Positions 38,701 to 51,739 of a stretch of 64,000 bases of DNA are shown piece after piece. Both the position numbers and the translations under genes were made by a program. Under the pieces are notes generated by a model. The model was given only the letters and a program-made list of their open reading frames with translations. It searched no databases and had not been told where the DNA came from. Position 1 is the stretch's first letter; the number at the start of each line of letters is the position of its first letter. This DNA is from Mesocentrotus franciscanus (lineage: Eukaryota; Echinodermata; Echinoidea; Camarodonta; Strongylocentrotidae), in assembly GCA_037976565.1 (NCBI GenBank), contig CP137666.1, positions 50,123,271 through 50,187,270 of the forward strand, in the 5' to 3' direction.

Positions 38701-40963
38701 TCTGTAATAAGCCAAATCTTTATTAAGCTGAGGTATACATAAATTATATACATATTTTCACCTATAAATTCAAGAGCTTTAGTATATTTCATGCACCACC
38801 ATTACTAACTTTTATCGCTGTAGCTATAAGCATTTATCACTGTTGGCATTGGATTGAGATTCTTTAAGGTTCTGACGACACAAACTTTTCACACAAGACT
38901 TTGAAATGATTAGTGACCTTCTGTAATGGATAAATTTGTTCAAGGTTGACTGTAAGGATTATACATAGAGATACTGTAAGAAGTAGTAGCATACTGGAAA
39001 CTATGGATAAACTCTGGATTGAAATGTTCAACATCTATGTTGATTAGAGTGACTTTGTCAATAAGAACAAATGCATTTATAGTCTTGTATATTTCATCTG
39101 AAGATGTAAGCACAAGCATGATTGATAAAATTTTAAGCCAAATGCCTATTTTTTTTTTAAATGTACACATGTATATACAGTGTAGCTAGCCCTAATTTCA
39201 AGTTCATTTGTATGGGAAATATATGTATCATCATGAACATTGAATTAATACAGTAATGAATTTAACCTTAATCACAATTTTAAAATTTGGAGTATTGAAA
39301 AAGAATGAGCGGATGACAGACTATTTTTTTATTCCTTCACTGAGCTCTTATATCAGCCAGTGGCTGTTTTACAGAAAGGCTGTGTCCGTAATGAGATTTA
39401 AGACATAAGGAAAGCAACATAATTATTTGTGTAATATATTATCACATCCGTTCTCTGATTTCACAAAAAGAGGTATTAATTTGAATAGCAATGTGACATG
39501 TGTGAAAATATATATTTTGGATGTTATTTTTCAAGTGATGAGTGGTAAACTTTGATGTTTCAAGGGGAAAATGGATGAAGAATGTTTCTTAATTTAATAC
39601 AGTACTTAAGTATACTTACACTCTCTTCCGAAATCATTTTATTTTTATAACGATTTTAATTAGCTATTACTGTTTTTCTGGTTTCCTGCATCATGCAGAT
39701 AAATGAAAATAGTAGAAATATCACATTTCTCTAGTTTTGTAAACTAGCTCAGTTTACCACGTGAATATAGAAAAACCCATGTGAAATAATTGATTCTGGT
39801 CATTTTAATGTGATTTGCTCTTCAGACGTACTATAGACCAGACGGATTAGTACTTTTGCTCTTTTCTTTCATTTGTATGTCATTACGATAACATGATTTT
39901 CCTATGATAAAAAGAAACAACTTGTGTGCAGTTTTGTGATTTATTTAGACCTTGTATTGCCTCCTCTATATTGGTACATTGCTAATCCCAGCTTTCCTTC
40001 ATATTTCTCTCTCTGTCCAAACTAATACCACGGTCACACCTACGAGGCAGACAACAAACCGAAAAAACAGACGATATAAAACACTGTGTATACTCCTGAA
40101 TAGCCAAAAGTTTGGAGTCTGCCGTTGGAAGTTTGACTGAGGTATATAACCTTAAACCAGCGCCGGCGATACCATTTACATGTTAGATTTTTAAAATGAT
40201 TATTGATAATTGGGTCTTATTACCAAGGGTATACTACGTCAGTATTAACACTGCTCTTCTCTTTATAGGCCCTGTATTAGTATTACAGCAGTATTGAAAG
40301 GTATAATAGGCCTACCCATTTTACACCTTGGTCGATAGGGACAAATATTATGGGCAAAACAGTCATTGTCCAACGATGTAAGCACCGAGTGAGAATCGGA
40401 TCTAACTAACCAAAGACCTCTCGAATGAGAGTCAAGAGACTTCACTAATACCGCAGTTGCTCCATATTGTACTCGACGCCGGTTTTTTTCTTTCTCTTTT
40501 TTTTTTTTAAAGAGACATTTCATCCAATATCTGTATGACTGTGTCCCTTATTTTCCTGTTTCCTATTCCTTTGGAGTGAATAAAATAACATATTACTGAA
40601 TAATGAATGAACATTATTACATATGTAATAAATAATATTACAAATGTTTCAGGGGAAAATAGAGCAAACATTACATGAAATCAAACGGTTGAAACATTTA
40701 GTTCTTCCACTATATTAGCGTATTTTGAAGGGAGCAAGGGGCAGTTTGCACCCGGCTAAATTTCTAATCAAGAAAAAATAAATAACTGACTTTTCACTTC
40801 AGAAAGAAAATGATTGCTAAGTGAATAATTATCCAGTTGATTTTTAACCTCATAAATTATTGGAACTTTTCTTTCCTCCTTTTTCTTATCCGATCGGTCG
40901 CTATATGCAGCCTCGCAATAGGGTGATGTTAATTATAGATTCTAAAACCAACTCTACGCATGG
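35701..40963. other. Intergenic region between plexin and the coiled-coil gene
   Basis: Very AT-rich with no coding signal on either strand beyond random short frames. The part from 36000 to about 37000 may be an extended plexin 3' UTR, given the AATAAA at 37012. Nothing else could be recognised. Confidence 0.5.
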
Positions 40964-42071
40964 GCATGGGCGTCAATCCGAGTTTGAGCATGGGGGGACA
41001 CAATACATGTCACCTTTACAGTTACTTTCAAAGTTATACCACGTCATGTTGCTACACACACACACTCTCTCTCTAGTTATTCTGTTTCACGGCATGTACT
41101 TTCATTGGTGACCGGTTCATTTATTGTCTTTTTCATCTTTGACGTTTCATTACATTATAGAGAAAGAAGACGACTCTTTGTCTGTATTCAGTTTACCCCC
41201 TCCCGCGCGAAGTGTGGAAGCTTTGACGTTGCATTAAATTATTAGGGAACGAAGACGATTCATTGTACTGTTCTCGACTCTTAATCCTTTGAATGTACCG
41301 TTCTCGACTCTTAACTTGTCTGAATAAGTTTCACTCTCTCGCGCGAAGCGCGGAAGCTTTGACGTTTCATTAAATTATTAGAGAAAGAAGACGATTCATT
41401 GTACTGTTTTCGACTCTTAATCCTTGTTTGAATTCAGTTCTCCGCGCGAAGCGCGGAAGCTTTGTCGTTTCATTAAATTATTAAAGAACGAAGACGATTC
41501 GTTGTACCGTTCTCGACTCTTAGTCCCTGTTTCATTCATTTTTTAGAGAAAGCTAGAAGACGTTTTGTAGTACCGTTCTCGACTATTAATCCTTGTTTGA
41601 ATAAAGTTTCCCTCTCGCGCAAGGCGCGGAACCTGTGCCGTTTCATTTGATTATCAGAGAAAGAAGACGATTCGTAATTGTACCGTTCTGGACTCTTAAT
41701 CCTTGTTTGAATTCAGTCCCCTCTCGCGCAAAGCGCGGAAGCTTTGACGTTACATTTAATTATTAAAGAACTCTTTCTGACAAAACATAGGGGGACATTT
41801 CACCACCTGAAAATTCGTGGGGGACGTGTCCCCCGTCCCCCCAGGATTGACGCCCCTGCAAAATAACGTATAAACAGTGGGAACACTTTAGTTCAGCTGG
41901 CAACTTTTGGAAAGTTTGAAAAATAAAAAAATAAAAAGTCAATACAGAGAGAGAGAAAGAAAGAAAGAAAAAAAAAGAAGATTTTAACCCCAAATCGTGG
42001 GGGGACATTTCACCACCTGAAAATTCCTAGGGGGACGTGTCCCCCCGTCCCCCTAGGATTGACGCCCATGC
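40964..42071. mobile_element. 1.1-kb inverted-repeat element with internal tandem array
   Basis: Left end GCATGGGCGTCAATCC and right end GGATTGACGCCCATGC are perfect complements, flanked by GCATGG on both sides (40958-40963, 42072-42077). Next to the ends are G runs and GGGGGACA strings. A second right-type end, CCAGGATTGACGCCCCTG at about 41842-41859, has the CAGGGGCG form typical of hAT termini, suggesting a nested or composite copy. No transposase is seen. Confidence 0.7.
41190..41765. repeat. Tandem repeat with GCGCGAAGCGCGG hairpin cores
   Basis: Five to six diverged units of about 100-140 bp contain CTCTCGCGCGAAGCGCGG, AAGCTTTGACGTTTCATT, AAATTATTAGAGAAAGAAGA and CGTTCTCGACTCTTAATCC. 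They lie inside the inverted-repeat element at 40964-42071. Confidence 0.8.
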
Positions 42072-42382
42072 GCATGGGCCGCTGTGAAAGTCCCTTTACC
42101 AAGAAAGGTGAAAGAATGATATCCTAGAATCACTGGGATTCTTGCTTTTCATTGTCACCTATCTTCGCTCCAGTGATCTCGAGGCAGCTAGCAGACAGCC
42201 TGCAATTGTGTGCATAATCAAAAGTCCACGAGTCCATCTTTTCCCCATATAATACTTGCTGTTTATCTATATGCGTATAATTATATGAACACGGTGTACT
42301 TTATTGTCGCGTCGGTTTATGCTGTATGCGTGTATTGAACTTCTGGTTCGCTCTCTGTACATTTTGCAACGTGGCTTTCGAA

Positions 42383-42705
42383 ATGGCGGCACCGTCGAAC
42401 TACAGATCACTAAGTTTGATGTGCGTTTCTTTACTCGTCCTTTCTTATTTAGCTTCAAAATGCTGGGTTGTGACCAAGGAAAACAACTTTCTAGTAGAGC
42501 ATCTTGATGCCAGGGAGATAGAGAACGAAAACTTGCAGAGAGAGTTTGAGGACCAGAAAACCCAGCTCGAAGAAGCGAAAAGCAAAAAGAGAAGGCGGAA
42601 ACAGATAAGGGGATGAAAGAAAAAGAGTTGGGGAATGCGCTAAAAGAGAAGGTTAAATTAGACAATGAACGGAAGAAGGCGATTGATGAACGAGGTAAAC
42701 TACAG
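42383..42705 (+). CDS. Coiled-coil gene exon 1
   Basis: It carries the anchor and first coil. As written the frame from the start ends at a TGA near 42614 (reading KSKKRRRKQIRG). The frame one base back reads EKQKEKAETDKGMKEKELGN, LKEKVKLDNERKKAIDERGK. A missing A in the AAAA run near 42578 links the two. Donor is CAG-GTAGGT at 42706; an earlier GTAAAC at 42694 is possible. Confidence 0.65.
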
Positions 42706-44037
42706 GTAGGTCTATGTTCTGCCCTGTCATAATTCAATTAATACAGCCAATGTCATTTTGCCAGAGCTAGCAACTGTTGCCTCCGTGTTGTAATGGCGTT
42801 GCCAGGTATAAGTCATTTTTTATATAAATGTATATTTGTTTATTTAGTGGTGGTTATTTTACCTGACTGCTAATAAAGCATAAATGCTTGTTAGTAAGCA
42901 ACCAGTTTTTGCACCGAAGGACTTAAAATTGATACTATATTATTATTAAATTAGATTGGACAGTATATGATATAAAATGTAGTGAAATCATTGGGGATAT
43001 CGAAGTTCAAACGGATTGTAATAAGCTTAATTTTATATTCACTATAACGTTTCATATATGACTTGCTGATGAAGGTATGACCACATAAGTATATTGCATA
43101 GTCACAATTATAGATAAATTATTGTTATTAAATGTAGCCATTAAACCCTAATGATTATTTAAACAATATTTGCACCACGTAAAACAGGTCTATATGCCTA
43201 TAATCTATTTTTAAAATATGAAAAAATCACTGACCGCGCCTGTACTGTCTAATCCCAGTTATGGGCAATTCCACACAGCACATGTTCACTTGTCAAATAT
43301 CAGACAATAATAATTGGCGATAACTTAAGAGATATATTTGTGCTACCATGGTAAGTTAGTATAAAATTACAAAATGGCATGACAAGCTCGTTAATTTAAT
43401 GCGTACTATAGGATTAATAACAAGTACATTTATGCACGGTTTCCTTTTTTTTTTTAACTCACTTTGGGGGCAAAATGAGGAGACAATTTTGGTATAAATT
43501 ACTACAGAAAGCACTTCAGATTTTTTTTCTGTAGTAAATATTATTGTGATGAAAGGAAAAAACTTCCGTTACACACATATCTTGCCATATGTCCGTTATG
43601 TTACAGTTTGGCTCTGACAAGGAAATGTGTAATCTGACAGTTTTAAAACATGTATCTATGTTTTGAGTGTCATGATAAGCTTATGTTAATACCTAAATTA
43701 TTTTTAATGATTAAACCCTATAATTCACAGCCTTTTCAAACTGTTTACAAGAGAGAAAACCCTTGTCCATTTTGTGTCATGTCCGTTACTTCAACTATAT
43801 AATAGTCTGTCAAATACTGTCAAATTCGGTATGTATTTCACTGAAAGTCAACTGTGTCTGATTCACTTACTGAAATATTTTTTGCCCCACTGTACTACTT
43901 GTGGCCCCATGATCCTCTTTTTCTTATATGTTATAAATAAATATTGAAAGCTGAGTTGATGAGATAACCACCTGTCAGTGACTACGCTAATCCCTCTAAT
44001 CCCTCCTGGCCAAACTAGTGCAGAGAGGCTTTTGAAA

Positions 44038-44089
<52 letters not shown>

Positions 44090-46828
44090 GAATGTCAAGT
44101 CCGTTACGCTGGACAGTTTGTTAACCAAGATGCGAGAATATTAGCGACCTGCACCAAATGGGCATAGGCACCATTTTGATCATTAGTAACAGACGGCACC
44201 TAGTATAGCTATCACATTACCACATCTTCCTCGATCATATTTGATGATGGCGCTTCAAATCAATCGATTTTGAACGAATTTGAACCTGAAGGCCAAACCC
44301 AACAGTAACAAGATTCACACTTTGCGTTGTTATGCATGTATTGTATAGCTGTAAATATATACAGCATTCAGAATTTAATGTCAAAGTAGAGAGACTTACA
44401 CAAGTACAGTACAATTCATTCAATTCAATTCAATTATTTTACACAAGGGCGAAAAACAGCAATAAAATGGCGGGACCATTACATAGAATACAGTACAATA
44501 ATACATCTGGATGTATCATTACTATTAGTATCTACATTCGTTGTGCATTATAATTTTAAGCTGGCATGTATATCTTATGTCTGTGATATTTGAGATTTAT
44601 ATGCAGTGGGATTTTAGTCTTAAAAAGAGCCCATTCATACAAGTGAATTGTTTTATACAAATATCAACTGTGGCCATAATTATTTGGCTAAGTTCGCATG
44701 ATTGCCAATAGCAACTTGATAATCATAATTATACAGAAACAAAATTGGAAGAAACATTTTATTTTTAGAAGTGATAAACCTGTCCTTGTAGTAAAGTGAA
44801 CTGATCTCATTAAGCAAATGATACTGCCAACAAACAATGCATTACTCATGATTACTGAATGACCTTTGAACTCTCAATAAATTGTGTATTGTGTAGATTT
44901 ATTGACGAGAGATGCGTGACAAATGCCTCGAATCATGCACACACGATGTACCATGAATGCAGAGAGAAAAATAAGGAAGTATAAAATTCCACACAAAAAT
45001 AACTCAATATATATTATGTAGTTAAGGAAGGTCTTTTTAATGCGATTTTGAAACAGAAATGAGGAAAACAAACAAAATATTTTACACTACGGTGACTAGC
45101 TATAAATGATTGGTTTCAAACTTATAACTTTTCTAGCATGGTAATACAATGGTGTTTATTTTACCCCACCAAATTTTACAAGCCACCTCGAAATTAAAAT
45201 TCTCTCCTGCAGTGTTCAATTATCGATAAAATAATTAGGGGGTGTTCTTCCTTTAATCCTTTTAATTCCTTTTTCTTCTTCATCATATTACTCTGTAACG
45301 GAGTGGAAATCCACCTATATGGGGGAAGTCATATCAGGAATGTTTCCGCTTGGAGTGGAATCCAAGATTAAAATAGAGGATTCACTCTCTAAAGGGTAAT
45401 TCAACCATCAGTTTGGGGTGGATTCCACTGTAAGCTGGAGTGCATGATTCAACTCCAAAGGGAAGTGATCCCTAATATTCCTCAACAAAACTAACGTCCT
45501 CTCCTCTACATAAAAGAGAAGGTTGAGTTCTGGGAAGAGGTGAAAAATAATTTGTTAGCGTTATCATTGTTATTATACAAATGTGGAAGAACATCAGATA
45601 AAAAATGTTCCCTGAAAAGCATGGCTCTTCAAACGCTTTCATATTCTAAATATGGCATGTAACAACATGTTATGCCACATGTTCGTGTAGCCCCATATAC
45701 ATCTTTCTGTGTACAGTGCTTGTAACTTTACCAAGACTGTGCCAAATTTCTTATCATTTTGATGATTCCAGAACCTTGCAGTACACACCAATACTTTTAT
45801 GCTAGATGATCAACCTTTTCTGATTGATTCCACACCGTTTCTTTCACAATGCAATCGCATGACCAGAACTATATCTTTAAGTGAGTACACTTATGGTAAT
45901 GGAAAGGATATAAAGATAAAGTTGCGCACTGGTAATGCATTTTTTTTTTGGGGGGGGGGGGTGCCTGGAGCAAATATATAGGAAAGCCTTATTCTGTAGA
46001 ATGATTATAATGAAAAGACTCGGGGTTTTCTGCAGATCACACGCACTGTACTGAAAAATGTCTATATTGGACTAAACACAAATTTCTGGTCCAAGCTCTT
46101 CAACTTATTTCTTGTTATTTCTCAAAACTGAGGGCATTTTAAGAGCATTTCTGTTTGTTTAGATATTTCTACTTAATATCCTTCCATAATGACCCGCAAA
46201 GAATGAGAATGCATGTTAATTCACATATCATTTTCATCTCGGACGAGAACGCAACCTTCCCTTTCAAAGACTATAGAAAGCGTCAACGTGGCAGCTCAGT
46301 GTCAATGTGCCATTTTATTTGCTGAATCATTCGACCATAATAATTATAAAGGTTTCGCGATTTCCATCAAGGGGCCCTTGCTATACTTACTAACGTGCAA
46401 CACGCATAAACACGATGCTATAATAATATAATAACCCTGCGTGATAAACAAGTCTTCCACCTGGCACAATGCAATTAGTAATTCAATCAAATCACTATCG
46501 GAGAATGAAGCGCATTCTTGTTTGGTTTCTCAGCCATTCAAACACTTTACCGGAGAATCGATAAGCTCATGTGTATCAATGAGACATGGAATACCCGCTC
46601 ATTTACACACGTTCAATAAATGAATCTATACAGTCATGATGAATTCTATTGAATGATAATCATTATTTATTTGTCGCAAAACGATATCACTCTATGTAAA
46701 CACATTTTATATATACAGTATTATGATTTATGGGGGAACTGTAGACGGTGAAGCAATTTTCCTAATTTATAATGATTGAACTTCTACTAGCGAAAAAGTC
46801 CGCGATATATCACCGTCTTGTTCCCCCT

Positions 46829-46862
<34 letters not shown>

Positions 46863-47695
46863 ATATATATATATAATTTTACATATACATTATATATATA
46901 GAGAGAGAGAGGGGGCAAGACGGCATCCAAGTTCTGAAAAATGCTAAAATTTCTGTTCTTGCAGACCCAATGAAGTACAGAACATGCCCTTTTAGGCTTT
47001 TACCCTCACAATTTCTCCATATTTTATATCCTCTGTTTTATGATGATGGCAAAATATTGCACTCATTAATAAAAGAAGCGCTTGAACAAATTTTCTCATT
47101 CGGTGTCAAGGTGCTCAGTCAAGAAGTCAACCGTGGCAGAAATATTATGAAAAGGGTATCATTGGACAAAAAACAAGTTACTCTTCATCATTAAATAGAT
47201 TTCAAAGTCATATTGGTTATGACTTTTTAATTAGGAGCTACCAAATTTGGGTACACTTTTTTTTATACGCACTGTACAATCCTTTCTCTATCAATTTCTC
47301 TCATCTCTCATCTCTCATCTCTCTCTCTCTCTCTCTGTGCCCTGCTCTGTCGGAAATCTGACATGTCGTCTTTTCATAATCACAAAGTAAAGGTAGCGTG
47401 CTGTTTTGCTATTAAAATTAATTACCTCTTTCGGTTTTGTTCTTCTCACTTTTTTTACAATGACTGTTCAAAGGCCACTTTAGACGAGACGAAGGCTGCT
47501 CTCGAAGAATCGAAGAAGAAAGTTGAAGAACTACAAGGAGCGGAAAATAAAAGGAAGGAGGAGGAAAAGAAGGCGAAGGAGGCGAAGAAGGCGAAGAAGG
47601 AGGAGCCGAAGGAGGAGCCGAAGGAGGAGCCGAAGAAGGAGGAGCCGAATGCAGCAAGAAGGCGTCTACTATGGAAACAAATCAGAAGTTCATGA
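42383..47695 (+). CDS. Signal-anchor coiled-coil protein with KEEP-repeat tail, two exons, unidentified family
   Basis: Exons are 42383-42705 and 47474-47695, giving about 181 residues once a one-base frameshift near 42578 is allowed for. The start has strong context (GAAATGGCG). Residues about 9-30 form a hydrophobic anchor (SLSLMCVSLLVLSYLASKCW) near the N-terminus. The rest is a charged heptad coiled coil (LQREFEDQKTQLEEAK..., EEAKKQKEKAE.., LQATLDETKAALEESKKKVE), then a Lys/Glu run with KEEP repeats and RRRLLWKQIRSS. Topology suggests a type II protein of ER or Golgi. The layout resembles GOLM1/CASC4-like Golgi proteins but no motif proves this. The second frame was chosen because it continues the heptads and ends cleanly at CAG-GTAGGT. 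Confidence 0.62.
44042..44085. repeat. (TA)n microsatellite
   Basis: About 22 uninterrupted TA dinucleotides. Confidence 0.97.
45520..45870 (+). repeat. Dispersed repeat, copy 1
   Basis: GAAGGTTGAGTTCTGG, TTATCATTTTGATGATTCCA, GAACCTTGCAGTACACACCA and TTTCTTTCACAATG all recur in the same order at 59548-59950. About 70-75 percent similar by eye. Confidence 0.75.
46817..46920. repeat. CT/TA microsatellite palindrome
   Basis: GTCTTGTTCCCCCTTACTC, (TC)n, (TA)n, a short centre, then (TA)n, (GA)n, GGGGGCAAGAC. The unique flanks GTCTTG/CAAGAC also pair, so this is a fold-back unit grown by repeat expansion. Confidence 0.8.
47474..47695 (+). CDS. Coiled-coil gene exon 2 with stop
   Basis: After TTCAAAG it reads ATLDETKAALEESKKKVEEL, then KRKEEEKKAKEAKKAKK, KEEPKEEPKEEPKKEEP, and ends RRRLLWKQIRSS with TGA at 47693-47695. 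Phase 0 fits exon 1. An AATAAA is at 48047-48052. Confidence 0.65.
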   Translation, partial: ATLDETKAALEESKKKVEELQGAENKRKEEEKKAKEAKKAKKEEPKEEPKEEPKKEEPNAARRRLLWKQIRSS

Positions 47696-50600
47696 TAAGA
47701 AGACCCTATATCATAGATCAATTGATTTCAGCCTTGTTTCTATTTTGCTAGGCGTCGTCATTATACGTTTTCTCCTTGGGGTATGGGGTCGTCGGACAAG
47801 AAAGCAAGTATTGTCGACAGGTTGGATATTAATTTTATATATTACAATGGCAGACAGGGTCAAGGCAACAAACATATAAAAAGTGGTTCTCAAACTAAAA
47901 CAAAAAGAGCAAATGCTAAAGATTTTTTTTTTAAATCATACGTCAGCATAACACCATCTATTTAGTTTTCGGTAATAATAATGATGGTACCAGAAAAAGT
48001 GTTTCTGTCAAGATAATTATGTCTATATTTTGCAATAGCATACGTCAATAAAATAATATGCAAGCATGCTTCTATAGTATTCTTTCAAAACTGGATGTTC
48101 GATACGATAGGGTAATTAATGTTAGACAGTGATCACTAGCTTATACAACATGAAACTAAACACTTAGATATTGCCTGCAAACTTGCGAAGTACGGGACAA
48201 AATTTGACTGCCTACAACAAAACAAGCAAAAAATTCTGAAGGTTGATTCAACCGTGTCAGTTTAGAGCTTGCATACAAAATAATGAACAGAGCAATTTTT
48301 GTTCGTTTGTTATTATAAAAATTATTGTGTTCGTTTTTTTCTGCATGCTGAGGTCAAAGTCTAACAAGTCTTTCATATTTATTTTCCGAGGTTAACATTT
48401 TGAAGGCAAACAAAGGGGTTGGGAACTAGCAGTGGCAAGTCATTGAGGGGAGTACTAGTATGGAATCATGGTGGGTGGGGTCACTGGGGTGGGACCAGTC
48501 TCGATGAATGACATGCAAATTAACGAGGCTACCGCTTAGGGTGTAGAATGTGGTCCTATCATAATATTATTATGTCCTCCCCTTCTAGTTTATCACTATC
48601 TCTCTCTCTCCTCTTTTCCTTTTCTTTTTGTTTTCTTTCTTTTTGTTTTCTTTCTTTTTGTTGTTCTTTAGAACGATGAAATTTATGTATCATTATCATG
48701 AATGAGCACCACTTCATAATTATGTATTTTCTCTCCCAGTCGTCTGGCATCCGGTGTCTATACGAGAATATATTTTTTTACTGAGACTCTATCAAATAAT
48801 TCAGAGTCACTAAAGGCACATAATGTACTGCTTCAAAAAGTTCAACTTTATATTGAAACATTTTTCGAATCATACATTAATCAAGAAGAGGCAAATAAGC
48901 TAAAGCTGAGTTTTTCGATGTTATCTTCGTTGCTGCAAGGTATCATGAGTGGTTGGCGTGTGTTAGCCATTTGAAGAAAAAAAATAGAGGTTGTGATAAT
49001 GATTTTAAATAGACGAAATATATTTTTTGTTTTGTTTTGTTTGTTATTGTTTGGGGTTTTTTATTAATTGTTTTTGTCTTTTTTTCTTTTGTATCTCATC
49101 ATTTTATATGTCATTAATTTATATCATTATAGATGTTGCATCGATTCCTTTATTGAACGTAGTTCTTGGTGAATGGACTTTTAAAAAATGGTCTTTAGTA
49201 TAGTGATAGCAATTTTTTTTAAAAGAAGTTTATATTGTCTAGTTGCTGATAAAACAGAAATATCAGTCTTCTTTGTTTTCTACCTTGTACAAACGGACTA
49301 TTCGATAGAATTATGTTAAACTGTATTAAATACAGTGATGTGTGATGATGGATTTCATTGTGTTTTGTAGTGCCTCTTTAAAAGATTTTTGAAGAATCAA
49401 CGTGTCTTTCGCAAACATTGTGCATTCAAACTAATCATCGACCTGTACAATGTGGTATATGGGGTCCTTGCATTATGACCAAATTCATTCAGCGTCAATT
49501 AGAATGTAAATTGTAATAATGTATACATGCAGAGTTCATAGGATTACGAGCAATAAGAATGGTCAGTATAGATCTATTGCATTTGTATAACTTTAATTGC
49601 TGTAATAATATCTAACAAAATATTTTCTAAATCTATATTATAGCGAATAATTTATCCTCCTTTTTTCATGTAACGAATCATTTTACCCCCTTCTTGCTCC
49701 TATAACAGAAATCTGTTTCAGTCTGTGCAAGAAATACATTTGCCAAATTGCTTAATTTGTATTTGTCATTCATCATTTTCTATAGATTTCATAAGGTTAA
49801 GTTTAATTTTCAACAACGAAAGAGTATAGTCGAAATGCAAAATATACTTTAATGGTCTAAATGAACTATAATTGTTACGAGTTATTTTCTTACAATGGTG
49901 TTTCATGAATTAAAATGTTATTAGAAAATGTACTTTTCATATTCGAAATAAAAACCTGTCTTTCATCACTTTAACAAAGATTCAGTGATATTCGTTCAAT
50001 AAACGCTTTGAGTTTGGTGTCATTTAATATTATTGTTGAAAGTGAACGCTTTTGGAAACACAATGAATGCAGTATAGTAACAAAAGGGTTTTTAAAGCCT
50101 TTGTGGGAAAAAATTGCATTGGTTCTTTGTTAAAAAACAGAAACCCACTTGGGTGTGCTTTTATAGAGGAGTAAAGGAATAGTGATGGAATAAGAGAATT
50201 GACGGAATGATGACGGTGATGATGATAATGATGATGGCAGCAGCTTGTATTTTTTAAAGATTTCATCACACTCAGAGTACTAAATTTTCTTCTTTTCAGG
50301 TCTTCTTTTTTTAACTTCTTCTCCTTCTTCCTCTTCTTCTACTTCTACTTCCTCTTCTTCTACTTCTCCTTCCTCTTCTTCTACTTCTCCTTCCTCTTCT
50401 TCTACTTCTTCCTCCCCTCCTTCTTTTCCTTCTTCTTCATTAACTTAAAAAACGAACATCTATAAGAAACATTGGTGTTAGATCTAATATTTCAACTTTT
50501 TTAATGAATATTGATTGACATGCACATAAAGAGAACGTGAATGGTAGTATATTGATAAATAGATCTAGTGTTTTGTTGAATGAGTTTGTATGCAAAATAA

Positions 50601-51700
50601 GCAAAAATGTACAATGGCATTTTCAGTTTCTGTGTAATGTTTTGATCTTACTTGATTTTTTTGTGAATATGAAGGGCAATGGTGGATGATTCTGAAAAAG
50701 CAAGATGATAAAGTAAAAGGCCTATTTTTTATCCTAGGGATAATGCATGAGGTACAATATTCTTGAATCGATATGCAAACAAGATTTTGTTAATGATACT
50801 TTCATGTGTGAAATAGATAATCAGTTGACCTTACAAATTGTGCGCCCGTGTGCAGTGATTTTCGTCAGTTAAAGAGGAAGGGATCATCCCAGCAGACCGA
50901 CCGACAGCTCATGAGACTATTAGCCAACACAAGACCGATGGTCCGCTGCAAGACCGATATACATCACACATGTATATGAAAGAAATATATGAAAGAAGAA
51001 AAAATAAAGAAATACGTACATCACTGAATAGAGAAAGCGAAGAACAACAAAAATGAAAACCCAAGACATTAACGGCAAGAATATGAAAAAAGAACATGTA
51101 AATCATAAAAGAATAGAAAGAACATTTTGATAGAAATATATAAAGAGAGATGTTAGGAAAGAAACAAGAGAAGTGGAAGGAAGGGAAAACAAAATAAATC
51201 GATAAAGAAAGATGTTGGTTTGATGGAAAGTGGCAAGAAGATGACACTGAGTTATTGGAAGGCAATGCCAATGTGTACGATATTGAGAGTGACAGTGACA
51301 GTGACAATGACAATGGCAAGCGATGCATGGACACTTTGATAATTCAATTGTTGTTAATATTTGAGGTTTTATTTTCCCCCGATTTGTGCAGTTAATATGT
51401 TCTTCTATTACATAAGAAGCTAGGCTATATCGGAGTATTTTGCATGGTCCGACACAGTGTGGTAGGCCTATATTAGGCTACTGTTATACAATAACAGGAC
51501 TTCAGATTCCTTGTATACAGTGGCGTAATGAGCAAAAACTTTTTTTTGGGGGAGAAAATCCGCATCACCACCAGGTGGCATAATAGGCAATTGTTTTTTT
51601 AAGGGGTGCGGATATTGACGATAGCGGTCAAGATGTGGGCCTACAAGCTACGTATGCAGTTGGGTGTGATGGTTTGAATATTTATTCGCGAGCGTAGCCA
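47696..51700. other. Intergenic region after the coiled-coil gene
   Basis: AT-rich. Includes AATAAA at 48047, pyrimidine repeats (50290-50440, TCTTCTACTTC units) and low-complexity A/G sequence at 50980-51200. No gene recognised. Confidence 0.5.
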
Positions 51701-51739
51701 GCGGCAGCGAGCTTTGGGTGAAATTGAAGAAAAATTTGC

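Larger units (their letters stand above)
42706..47473 (+). other. Intron of the coiled-coil gene, 4.8 kb
   Basis: Contains an (AT)n tract at 44042-44085, a 12-bp-arm hairpin TTACTACAGAAA at 43499-43537, a dispersed repeat at 45520-45870, and a CT/TA palindrome at 46817-46920. TCCGTTAC strings recur at about 43566, 43790 and 44100. No extra exon was convincing. Confidence 0.5.

Noticed and set aside
42560..42600. Programmed -1 frameshift at the A-rich run of the coiled-coil gene
   Set aside because: No good slippery heptamer with downstream structure, and similar one-base faults occur in two other genes, so sequence error fits better.
47418..47721. Minus-strand Ser/Pro and Phe/Ser frames
   Set aside because: Antisense of the Lys/Glu-rich exon 2 of the coiled-coil gene.
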